A DNA stretch of 8,346 bases from Burkholderiales bacterium (GCA_025354075.1 JANXNO010000625.1:1-8346); one strand, 5' to 3'. Positions 1 to 5,882 are shown, numbered from the stretch's first letter. Numbers and translations: made by a program. The notes: generated by a model from the sequence alone, not told the origin.

Positions 1-109
1 CGATGCCCTGTTGCCGAAAATTACCGAGGTGCGCCGACGAATTGTCGCGTCCGGGCGTGACGTGATACTTGAAGTGGACGGCGGCGTGAAGGCGGACAAC
101 ATTGCATCG
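1..109 (+). pseudogene. rpe: Inverted rpe fragment (middle/C-terminal part of the epimerase)
   Basis: Read forward from base 2, this stretch encodes [13 protein letters not shown], then SGRD, then [14 protein letters not shown]. That is exactly the Rpe segment that should follow GGQKFIDA of the minus-strand gene, including the catalytic Asp of the VDGG motif (about residue 181). Flipping bases 1-109 restores one continuous rpe frame across F-I-D-A-L-L-P-K. The joint carries an inverted repeat: CGATGC at 1-6 and GCATCGAT at 104-111. In the restored gene these would be ATCGATGC and GCATCGAT about 100 bases apart. The fragment is therefore part of the same gene in flipped orientation, not a separate gene. 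The remaining ~35 C-terminal residues are outside the window. Confidence 0.9.
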
Positions 110-573
110 ATAAATTTTTGTCCACCAAAGCCTGGATTCACGCTCATGATGAGCACCAAATCCAGCTTGTCCAGTGTGTAATCAAGAAAGCTCAAAGGTG
201 TAGCCGGATTGAAGACCAGCCCTGGTTTACAACCGCATTCGCGAATCAGCGCAATGGTGCGATCCACGTGTTCGCTGGCTTCCGGGTGAAAGCTGATGAT
301 GTTGGCGCCAGCTTTGGCGAACTCGGGGATGATCGCGTCCACCGGCTTCACCATTAGGTGAACGTCAATCGGTGTGTTGCCGACGTGCGGTTTGATCGCC
401 GCGCACACCATTGGCCCAATCGTGAGGTTCGGAACGTAGTGGTTGTCCATCACATCGAAGTGAATCAGGTCCGCACCGGCGGCGATCACCGCTCGCACCT
501 CGTCGCCCAGACGCGCAAAGTCGGCAGACAGAATGGACGGGGCAATCTTGTACGGGTGAGAGTTGCGCGACAA
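104..573 (-). CDS. rpe: Ribulose-phosphate 3-epimerase, N-terminal part (gene broken at its 3' side)
   Basis: The enzyme interconverts ribulose 5-phosphate and xylulose 5-phosphate in the pentose phosphate and Calvin cycles. About 156 residues of the family's ~225 read cleanly: [13 protein letters not shown] near residue 11, [14 protein letters not shown] (metal ligand H38 and catalytic D40), DVHLMV (H72), [12 protein letters not shown], and [12 protein letters not shown] ending at residue 154. The start is TTG at 573-571: GAGG lies 5 bases upstream, an in-frame stop lies above it, and [13 protein letters not shown] is a normal family N-terminus. After F-I-D-A the reading frame stays open to the window edge, but the residues ([12 protein letters not shown]...) are unrelated to Rpe. 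The true continuation, including the second catalytic Asp, is on the other strand at 1-109. As written the product would be inactive. The identity is certain; the cause of the break is not. The gene is divergent from apaG with a 42-base gap. Confidence 0.93.
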
Positions 574-615
574 TGGAACCTCAGTCTGAATTTGTAAGAT
601 TTACGCGAAAGCACC

Positions 616-990
616 ATGAGCCGTTACAGCGTCACAGTCGATGCCACTCCATTTTACTTAGCCGATCAAAGCGATCCAGCCAACGAGGTGTACACGTTCG
701 CGTATCACGTCTGCATCAAGAATAACGGTGACGTGTCGGTGCAATTGCTGTCAAGGCACTGGATCATCACCGACGGCCACGGCAAGGTGCAGGAGGTTCG
801 CGGCTCGGGTGTGATTGGTGAACAGCCGCACATTGAACCGGGCGAAACCTACGAATACACCAGCGGCTCACAGTTCAAGACAGCCGTTGGCACGATGCAC
901 GGCAGTTATCAGTTTGTGGCCGACGACGGCGTTAAGTTTGACGCGCCGATTCCCAAGTTCACGTTAGCCGCAAAACGGGTGCTGCACTAG
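616..990 (+). CDS. apaG: ApaG protein (DUF525)
   Basis: This is a complete 124-residue ApaG, the usual family length (E. coli 125). The conserved core is present: VYTFAYHVCIKNNG near residue 26, QLLSRHWIITDGHG near 43, GSGVIGEQPHIEPGE near 63, then EYTSGSQF and GTMHGSYQF near 80-98. The fold is a single fibronectin-III/immunoglobulin-like beta sandwich. The protein is linked to Co2+/Mg2+ phenotypes in enterics and its biochemical role is not firmly settled. ATG 616 gives the expected N-terminus (MSRYSVTV), although no strong Shine-Dalgarno is visible. It is divergent from rpe, and its stop codon overlaps by 4 bases the stop of the convergent small membrane protein gene. Confidence 0.95.
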   Translation: MSRYSVTVDATPFYLADQSDPANEVYTFAYHVCIKNNGDVSVQLLSRHWIITDGHGKVQEVRGSGVIGEQPHIEPGETYEYTSGSQFKTAVGTMHGSYQFVADDGVKFDAPIPKFTLAAKRVLH

Positions 991-1157
991 GGCTGGGGTG
1001 ATTTCGCCTCGGCCTCTTTGCGCAATTTTGCATCGGCTTCGCGCAGCTTGCGGTCGCGCTCTCCGGTGCCCTTGACCACCCACCAGATCAGCCCGACGAA
1101 CAGACTCCCGGCGGCACCCGCCTCCACCAGAAATATCCAGAATCCGCTCTCAATCAT
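987..1157 (-). CDS. Small single-pass membrane protein, 56 residues, unknown function
   Basis: A short reading frame with ATG at 1157-1155 and TAG at 989-987. AAAGGG lies 8 bases upstream of the start, an acceptable ribosome site. The protein begins MIESGFWIF. Residues 6-28 form one hydrophobic helix rich in F, W, L, V and G (ending LIWWVVKG). Residues 31-52 form a strongly charged amphipathic stretch (GERDRKLREADAKLRKEAEAK) that could make a short coiled coil. It ends SPQP. The helix followed by Arg/Lys predicts an N-out, C-in topology. It is convergent with apaG (4-base overlap) and divergent from the dioxygenase gene. The clean TM-plus-charged-tail pattern, stop position and ribosome site favour a real gene. 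I do not recognise the family. Confidence 0.66.
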   Translation of the reverse strand: MIESGFWIFLVEAGAAGSLFVGLIWWVVKGTGERDRKLREADAKLRKEAEAKSPQP

Positions 1158-1221
1158 GCCTTATGCCCTTTGCGCTGCCACCTGGTTTTTGCTCCCCGAT
1201 TTTAATGAATTGGCCCGCTTC

Positions 1222-1227
1222 TAAAAT
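1222..1227 (+). promoter_or_regulatory. Possible -10 box of the thiol dioxygenase unit
   Basis: TAAAAT (5 of 6 to the sigma70 -10 consensus) ends 6 bases before the ATG at 1234. The best -35 at workable spacing is poor (TTTTAA, 1200-1205, 16-base spacer). No Shine-Dalgarno precedes the ATG, so a near-leaderless transcript is possible. This is suggestive only. Confidence 0.3.
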
Positions 1228-1233
1228 CAAACC

Positions 1234-1806
1234 ATGAACACACAACGCTTCACACAATTTCTCGACACGATGGATGCGTTGATCGCGCGAACTGCGCACG
1301 AGCCCACCGTGCTCGACGAAGGCGAGGCATCGCTGAAATCATTGATCGCACGCGACGACTGGCTGCCGCCCGAATTCGCGCAACCCGTCGCCGAGCGCTA
1401 CCAGAGCTACGCACTTTATATCGACCCGGTGGCGCGCTACAGTGTCATCAGTTTTGTATGGGCACCGGGGCAGGGCACACCCATCCATAACCATACCGTG
1501 TGGGGCCTGGTTGGCGTGTTGCGCGGCGCTGAACGGTGCGAGGAGTTCCCGAGTCCTGGCGGCGGTCAAATGGCCTGTACTCACGCCCACGATCTTGCAC
1601 GGGGCGAGGTAGATCGCGTGTCGCCGAGCATCGGCGACTGGCATAAAGTCAGCAACGCGATGTCCGACCAGCCGTCTGTGAGCATCCATGTTTACGGCGC
1701 GGACATTGGACGCGTGCACCGCAATTTTTGGGACGCGACTACACAACAACTGAAACCGATGATCTCGGGCTATTCCAACGACACACCCTGGATCACGGCA
1801 CGATGA
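1234..1806 (+). CDS. Cysteine dioxygenase-family cupin (thiol dioxygenase-like, COG5553 type)
   Basis: A 190-residue single-domain cupin, the usual length for bacterial thiol dioxygenases. Family members use one non-haem Fe(II) held by three histidines to turn a thiol (cysteine, 3-mercaptopropionate and others) into its sulfinate with O2. The first two ligands are H85 and H87 in GTPIHNHTVWGLVGVLRG, and the third is probably H152 in SIHVYGADI. By residue spacing, the position that in mammalian cysteine dioxygenase carries the cross-linking Cys (five after the second His) is L92. The position of its Tyr partner (17 after the third His) is T169; the nearest Tyr is Y180 in ISGYSND. The substrate therefore cannot be assigned and cysteine itself should not be assumed. 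It overlaps the downstream crotonase gene by ATGA, so the two are almost certainly co-translated. It acts in the cytoplasm. Confidence 0.86.
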   Translation: MNTQRFTQFLDTMDALIARTAHEPTVLDEGEASLKSLIARDDWLPPEFAQPVAERYQSYALYIDPVARYSVISFVWAPGQGTPIHNHTVWGLVGVLRGAERCEEFPSPGGGQMACTHAHDLARGEVDRVSPSIGDWHKVSNAMSDQPSVSIHVYGADIGRVHRNFWDATTQQLKPMISGYSNDTPWITAR

Positions 1807-2540
1807 GCAACGTACTGGAAATCACCCGTAATGGCAGCCATACGGCGGTCACGCTCAACCGCCCCGACAAGGCAAATGCACTCGCCGCACCGCTGGTGGC
1901 CGCGCTGCAAGACGCCATTGACACGGCAAAAGGCGATGGCACCACCACGTTCACCCTTCAAGGTAACGGCAGCAATTTTTGCGGCGGATTTGACCTGTCC
2001 GCGCTGGACGCCGAGACCGACGAAACGCTGATTCCACGCCTGCTTGATCTCGAACGCATGCTGCAATCGATCTACTACGCGCCATTTGCAACGATTGCGC
2101 TGATTCATGGCGGCGCGTTTGGTGCTGGCTTCGATCTCGCCACCGCCTGCGACTATCGCCTCGCCACGCCCGACGCGCGCTTTCGCATGCCCGGCTGGCG
2201 CATGGGCCTGGCGCTCGGCACGCGGCGCACCGCGCAACGCGTCGGCGCAGAACGCGCCTTCGTATTCCTGCGCGACGCGCTCGCCATCAACGCCGAGACG
2301 GCGCTGCAACAGCAATTCGTCACCAAACTGGCCGACCCTGTCACGTGGCCACGCCGTGTGGAAGAAATTGCAGCCGTGAATGCGAAACTTCCGGCAAAAG
2401 CCTACGCGCAACTAAAGCGACTGCTGCAAACGGATACCGCCGAGGCCGACATGCGCGATTTGCACGCCTCCCTAATCGCCACACCGCTCAAGCCCCGCAT
2501 GCAGACATACGTCGCCACCGACCGGCAAAAGCGCGAATAG
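1803..2540 (+). CDS. Enoyl-CoA hydratase/isomerase (crotonase) family protein with altered active site
   Basis: A 245-residue crotonase-fold protein, slightly short for the family (~255-265). ATG 1803 is chosen because it forms ATGA with the stop of the dioxygenase gene and gives the normal N-terminus (MSNVLEITRNGSHTAVTLNRPDKANAL). Oxyanion-hole segments are visible: NFCGGFDLS near residues 58-66 and HGGAFGAGFDLA at 102-113. In typical hydratases the second segment carries Glu144 (GGGCELA), but here the position is D111. The second catalytic Glu164 (GQPEI) is replaced by Gly in MPGW (G131). CoA-thioester binding and enolate stabilisation look possible, but classical hydration does not. It may be an isomerase, hydrolase, decarboxylase-like member or acyl-CoA binder. 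Inference: it acts on a CoA ester of the product of the coupled thiol dioxygenase. Only the fold family is secure. Confidence 0.87.
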   Translation: MSNVLEITRNGSHTAVTLNRPDKANALAAPLVAALQDAIDTAKGDGTTTFTLQGNGSNFCGGFDLSALDAETDETLIPRLLDLERMLQSIYYAPFATIALIHGGAFGAGFDLATACDYRLATPDARFRMPGWRMGLALGTRRTAQRVGAERAFVFLRDALAINAETALQQQFVTKLADPVTWPRRVEEIAAVNAKLPAKAYAQLKRLLQTDTAEADMRDLHASLIATPLKPRMQTYVATDRQKRE

Positions 2541-2585
2541 CTTTCGGCTGAAAACCCCATTCACTACGGGCATAGACTGAAAAAT
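2539..2585 (+). repeat. Tandem-hairpin intergenic repeat, copy 1
   Basis: The element starts inside the stop codon of the crotonase gene. It has a small hairpin AGCT-TTC-GGCT (2539-2549) and a second, CCCAT-TCACT-ACGGG (2556-2570, one A/C mismatch), followed by CATAG and an A-rich tail. A second copy lies at 8152-8199 in the same orientation, again just after a stop codon. Over the first 37 positions 28 are identical without gaps. No T-tract follows, so it is not an ordinary intrinsic terminator. Confidence 0.5.
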
Positions 2586-2606
2586 CGCCAAAACCCGACT
2601 TTAGCC

Positions 2607-2642
2607 GGTAAAAACAAAAACGCCCTCAAGTAGCGGGCGTTT
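2607..2642 (-). terminator. Intrinsic terminator of the cytochrome operon
   Basis: AAACGCCC (2618-2625) pairs with GGGCGTTT (2635-2642): a perfect 8-base stem around a 9-base loop. On the minus strand it is followed by an interrupted run of T (complement of 2611-2620). It sits 24 bases past the cytochrome c' stop and so ends the minus-strand operon. The plus side has no T-run after the stem, so it probably does not work well in that direction. Confidence 0.85.
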
Positions 2643-2665
2643 CAGGGCGAAAAAAAGTAAAGCTG

Positions 2666-3118
2666 TTACTTGGCGCGGAAGTCGTCGTGGCACGCTTTGC
2701 ACGTGCCGCCGACGACACCAAATTGCTTTTTAAAGCCTGCTTCGTCGCCAGCACTCGCTGCAGCAGCAAGTTTGACCATTTCCGCCTGCATGTTGTCGGC
2801 ATCCTTCTTAAAGTCGGCCGGCTTGGCCCAAATCGCAGGCAATGCCTTGGTATTGCCGACGTTTTCGGTGCCGGCCACGAAGCCTTCCCACGGCATCTTT
2901 GACAAGGCAACGAGGTTGGTTGTGGCGCGTACGGCGTCATCTTTATTAAACGGTTTTTCGCCTTTGGCAACCGCACCCAGCGGGCCGAAGTACCAGCCGA
3001 TCAAGTTCAATGCGGACTGGCGCTGCTTGACGAAGTTTTCCGGTTTTGGCTGCGCCATGGCCGTGGTGGCGATGGCGAGGACGGTCGCTGCGAGGGCGAC
3101 TTTAGTGAGTTGTTTCAT
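2666..3118 (-). CDS. Cytochrome c' (class II c-type cytochrome), periplasmic
   Basis: A 150-residue precursor. A Sec signal peptide (MKQLTKVALAATVLAIATTAMA) is cut after residue 22, and the mature protein of ~128 residues is the normal length for this four-helix haem protein. The haem site CKACH (C140, C143, H144) is near the C-terminus, as in class II cytochromes. R148, four after the His, matches the proximal Arg of cytochrome c'. RQSAL at 33-37 places L37 at the distal position that in known members blocks the sixth ligand site, giving a five-coordinate haem that binds NO and CO. Known roles are NO resistance or storage; an electron-transfer role with the neighbouring b-cytochrome is equally possible. 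ATG 3118 has AGGAG 5 bases upstream. It is last in the marR-cytochrome b-cytochrome c' operon, 23 bases after the previous stop. Confidence 0.93.
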   Translation of the reverse strand: MKQLTKVALAATVLAIATTAMAQPKPENFVKQRQSALNLIGWYFGPLGAVAKGEKPFNKDDAVRATTNLVALSKMPWEGFVAGTENVGNTKALPAIWAKPADFKKDADNMQAEMVKLAAAASAGDEAGFKKQFGVVGGTCKACHDDFRAK

Positions 3119-3141
3119 GAGGACTCCTGATTAATACGTGG

Positions 3142-3846
3142 TTAGGACTTGAACAATAGGGACCAGTTCACAGCGACCGCGACCGCTGCAATGGCGAATG
3201 CGAGCACTACAAAACCTAGCGGCAGCGAGGCTTTTCGGGCAGCTTGAGCTTCGCGTGCAAGCTCGGTCGGCAACGTTTTGTTGCCGTGGAACATGGCGCG
3301 AATCAAGTTTTCTTTTTTGATGAAGAGGTGAAACAGCACCGCCGCAATATGCACGCCGACCAGCACTAGCAAAACCGTGCCCAGGGTGCGGTGACGACTC
3401 ATCAATGTGAGCGAGGTCTCATCGCTGACGTAACGGGCGAGGGGACCCGTGGTGGCGATCTCGTCGTTGCTGAACAAGCCAAGCACCGCCTGCGTGCCGA
3501 GCAGCAGCAGCATCACCAGCACCATCCATCCACCCAACGGGTTGTGTCCGATCACGTGCTCATGCGTTTTGCCCAGCATGCCTTTGGCGTACTGGATGGT
3601 GCGCACAGGACTACCGAGAAACGAGCCAAAGCGCGCGTATTCGCCGCCCACCACGCCCCAGATGACGCGAAACACCACCAGCGCGAGGATCGCGTAGCCG
3701 CTCTTCATATGCCACTCGATCAGGCCGCCGCCGATTTCACCAGTGATCACCGACACGGTGAATAGGAGCACCAGACTCCAGTGAAAGCAGCGCACAAATA
3801 CGTCCCATACCGGTGCCGAAATCAAATCTGTGGCGGGTTTGGTCAT
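3142..3846 (-). CDS. Di-haem cytochrome b, b561/Ni-Fe hydrogenase cytochrome b superfamily
   Basis: A 234-residue inner-membrane protein. Predicted helices lie at about 20-38, 50-67, 105-125, 153-175 and a fifth at 209-230. Candidate haem ligands are H22 (RCFHWSLV) and H46 (EWHMKSGY) on the first two helices, and H152 (SRHRTLG) and H166 (GVHIAAVLFH) on the fourth. H101 in GHNPLGGW marks the loop before helix 3. This is the pattern of b-type cytochromes that pass electrons between the quinol pool and a c-type cytochrome. ATG 3846 overlaps the marR stop as ATGA, and AAGGAA lies 8 bases upstream. The cytochrome c' gene follows after 23 bases, so the inferred partner is that periplasmic protein. 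The fifth helix and positively charged linker (residues 177-207) extend beyond the minimal four-helix core. Confidence 0.9.
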   Translation of the reverse strand: MTKPATDLISAPVWDVFVRCFHWSLVLLFTVSVITGEIGGGLIEWHMKSGYAILALVVFRVIWGVVGGEYARFGSFLGSPVRTIQYAKGMLGKTHEHVIGHNPLGGWMVLVMLLLLGTQAVLGLFSNDEIATTGPLARYVSDETSLTLMSRHRTLGTVLLVLVGVHIAAVLFHLFIKKENLIRAMFHGNKTLPTELAREAQAARKASLPLGFVVLAFAIAAVAVAVNWSLLFKS

Positions 3847-4295
3847 CGTGCGTGTTCCTTTTCAAACGCTTCTCTCAGCGTGGACAGACCCGCGTGCAGG
3901 CCATTGAGTTCGCCGCTGCTGAGGCGGTCAAAGGCGCGTTGCAGGTGCTTCAAATGCGCCGGAAACACCTCGGCGAACAAAATATGTCCCTTGCGGGTCA
4001 GCACGATATGAGTGCGTCGCGCGTCGGCATCGTCGGCGCGGCGCGTGATCAACGAGCGCGCCTCCATGCGGTCGAGCACACCAGTCAACGTGCCCTTGGT
4101 GATGAGGGTGCGCTCGCCGAGCTCTTTGCAAGTCATGCCCTCGGTATTGCCCAGCGTGGCGATCACATCGAACTGCGATTCGGTGAGCCCCATGGATTTC
4201 ACATGCGCGCCAGAAAAGCGTTCAAACGCTTGTGTGCAACGGATCAATTGGCGAAGCGTTGGCATGTAGGATGGTGAGCTAACCACGGGATTCAT
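3843..4295 (-). CDS. MarR-family transcriptional regulator
   Basis: A 150-residue winged helix-turn-helix regulator of normal MarR length. LTESQFDVIATLG at 37-49 begins the DNA-binding domain, MTCKELGERTLITKGTLTGVLDRME at 54-78 is the helix-turn-helix, and DADARRTHIVLTRKG at 89-103 is the wing with the typical D-x-R pair. N- and C-terminal helices (10-32, 108-147) form the dimer interface. ATG 4295 is used; M11 is an alternative but has no ribosome site either. No Shine-Dalgarno precedes 4295, and the predicted -10 leaves almost no leader. It is first in an operon with the b-cytochrome and cytochrome c' and divergent from dacB. It probably represses its own operon. C20 is the only N-terminal Cys and C56 lies in the DNA-binding domain, so redox sensing is possible but unproven. 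Confidence 0.92.
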   Translation of the reverse strand: MNPVVSSPSYMPTLRQLIRCTQAFERFSGAHVKSMGLTESQFDVIATLGNTEGMTCKELGERTLITKGTLTGVLDRMEARSLITRRADDADARRTHIVLTRKGHILFAEVFPAHLKHLQRAFDRLSSGELNGLHAGLSTLREAFEKEHAR

Positions 4296-4315
4296 TAGTT
4301 CGTATTAGAACAATT
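4294..4315. promoter_or_regulatory. Candidate MarR operator (imperfect palindrome)
   Basis: ATTAGTTC (4294-4301) faces GAACAATT (4308-4315) with GTATTA between. The GTTC/GAAC core is exact, with partial matches further out. The 22-base size and AT-rich arms fit MarR-family operators. It abuts the marR start codon and covers the predicted -10 (4304-4309), so binding would block transcription of marR and its operon. It could also affect the divergent dacB. Confidence 0.55.
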
Positions 4316-4332
4316 AATGATGACCCGTGCAA
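4304..4332 (-). promoter_or_regulatory. Predicted sigma70 promoter of the marR-cytochrome operon
   Basis: On the minus strand TTGCAC (complement of 4327-4332) is followed after 17 bases by TCTAAT (complement of 4304-4309), 5 of 6 to the -10 consensus. The -10 ends 8 bases before the marR ATG, so transcription would start at or next to the start codon. That fits the lack of a Shine-Dalgarno. The -35 is weak, and the promoter overlaps the palindrome. Confidence 0.45.
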
Positions 4333-4385
4333 CCAGCGCGGCGATCACTTCAATGCGGGGCGCGCTTTCACCGATAATTTCAGTG

Positions 4386-5870
4386 ATGTTCACACACTTT
4401 GTCCCAGCCACATTCGGCCGCATCCCCATTCTGGCGCTGACCTGCCTTATCGCGATGCTCAGCGCGGCGTCTGGCAACGCTGCGATGCCGGAGCCGATCG
4501 TCAAGGCCATGCGCGACAGCGGGGTGCCGGTCAATGCAGTGGGTCTGTACGTGCGCGAGGTGGGACGCGAGTCGCCGCTGATTGATCATCGTGGTACGGC
4601 AGCGATGAATCCGGCGTCTACCATGAAGACCATCACCACGCTGGTGGGACTGGACGTGTTGACGCCCAACTTCACCTGGAAGACCACCTTTCACAGCAAC
4701 GCGCGCATTGACAACGGCGTGCTGATGGGGCCGCTCTACATCAAGGGCAGTGGCGACCCAAAGTTTGTGACCGAGCATTTGCAGGCGGCCATTGCGGCGC
4801 TGCGCGCGCGCGGCATTCGCGACATCGCCGGTGATCTGCTGCTTGATCGCAGCAAGTTTGCTCCGGTGCTGCATGATCCGTCGCTGTTTGACGGGCAGGT
4901 GCTGCGGCCCTACAACGTGGGGCCGGATGCGTTGCTGTTTAACTTCAAATCAGTGGGCTTCCGCTTTGCGCCGCTGCCGGACAACAACGTGGCAGTCACC
5001 ACCGACGCGCCCACGCCGGACGGCCTGATCCTCATCAATCGCCTGCGCGCCACCGGCACGGTGGGCGGAGGTTGCGGCGACTGGAAGAGCCTCATCACGC
5101 CGTCCTTTTCAAGTCAGGGCGGGCTCGCCACGGCGAGCTTCACCGGCACCTACCCGCGCGACTGCGGCGAGCAGGGCTGGTACGTGAGTCTGTTTGATCA
5201 CACCGGCCTGTTGGCGGGCAGCTTTGCGCGGATGTGGCGCGACGCGGGCGGCACCTGGCGCGGCACGATGAAAGAGGGCGTCACGCCCAAAAACGCGCGG
5301 GTGCTGTACACCCACACCTCCGCGCCGCTGGCGTCGATGGTCACCGACATCAACAAATTCAGCAACAACGTGATGGCGCGGCAACTGTTGCTCACGCTTG
5401 ATGCGGAGCTCAGCAAACGCCCAGGTCAAGCTAAACGCGGTGGTCGCAGCATTCGCGAATGGGCGAAAGCGCGCGGCTTTGATTTGCCCGATCTGGTGAT
5501 TGAAAACGGCTCAGGCCTGTCGCGCGCGGAGCGTGTCTCGCCGCAAAGCATGGCGAAGATTCTGGAATATGGATTAACGGCACCGTTTGCCAGCGACTTC
5601 GTATCGTCGCTGCCACTCGCCGCGACCGACGGCACCTTGAGCAAGCGTTTTGTGAATCAACTGGCCGAAGGCACGGCGTATTTAAAAACCGGCACCTTGA
5701 CCGGCGTGAAGGCGCTAGCCGGTTACCTGCTGTTACCGGGGGATCGCAAAATGATCTTTGTCGGCATGATCAACCACGGCAATGCCGAGAGCGGCCAAAA
5801 AGCGCTCGACGCCGCCGTGGATTGGGTCTATCAGTCGGAAGCTGCGCGCTTGAAAGAGATTTCACGATAA
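4386..5870 (+). CDS. dacB: D-alanyl-D-alanine carboxypeptidase/endopeptidase PBP4
   Basis: A class C low-molecular-weight penicillin-binding protein that trims or cleaves peptidoglycan cross-links in the periplasm (peptidase family S13). From ATG 4386 it has 494 residues (E. coli DacB 477). The three active-site motifs are present: SxxK as STMK (S78, K81), SxN as SNN (326-328) and KTG as LKTGTLTG (K434-G436), with ENGSGLSR at 373-380. A signal peptide (hydrophobic core IPILALTCLIAML, then SAASGNA) runs from 4386. The frame is open upstream to ATG 4317 (517 residues), but that start would overlap the marR promoter and put 23 extra residues before the signal peptide. No clear ribosome site marks any start, so the start is uncertain. 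A large domain inserts between SxxK and SxN, as is usual in PBP4. It is divergent from marR. Confidence 0.93.
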   Translation: MFTHFVPATFGRIPILALTCLIAMLSAASGNAAMPEPIVKAMRDSGVPVNAVGLYVREVGRESPLIDHRGTAAMNPASTMKTITTLVGLDVLTPNFTWKTTFHSNARIDNGVLMGPLYIKGSGDPKFVTEHLQAAIAALRARGIRDIAGDLLLDRSKFAPVLHDPSLFDGQVLRPYNVGPDALLFNFKSVGFRFAPLPDNNVAVTTDAPTPDGLILINRLRATGTVGGGCGDWKSLITPSFSSQGGLATASFTGTYPRDCGEQGWYVSLFDHTGLLAGSFARMWRDAGGTWRGTMKEGVTPKNARVLYTHTSAPLASMVTDINKFSNNVMARQLLLTLDAELSKRPGQAKRGGRSIREWAKARGFDLPDLVIENGSGLSRAERVSPQSMAKILEYGLTAPFASDFVSSLPLAATDGTLSKRFVNQLAEGTAYLKTGTLTGVKALAGYLLLPGDRKMIFVGMINHGNAESGQKALDAAVDWVYQSEAARLKEISR

Positions 5871-5882
5871 GTTTGCGGGCCA

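Noticed and set aside
1728..1802. Longer N-terminus for the crotonase (ATG 1728)
   Set aside because: It would overlap the dioxygenase gene by 79 bases, and the extra 25 residues do not look like a crotonase N-terminus. ATG 1803 forms the ATGA coupling.
1770..2411. Long minus-strand frame opposite the crotonase
   Set aside because: It lies wholly antisense to a clear family member, with no domain. It is explained by the high-GC codon pattern.
2539..2585. mini-ykkC (guanidine-II type) riboswitch, because of the two tandem hairpins
   Set aside because: That class has ACGR loops and precedes its gene. The loops here are TTC/TTT and TCACT/TTCAT, and the element follows stop codons.
3391..3765. 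Plus-strand frame inside the b-cytochrome gene, rich in His and Gln
   Set aside because: It is the antisense of membrane-helix codons and has no motif or ribosome site.
4380..4874. 164-residue minus-strand frame opposite dacB
   Set aside because: It has Arg/His-rich antisense composition and lies wholly inside the PBP4 gene, which has all its motifs.
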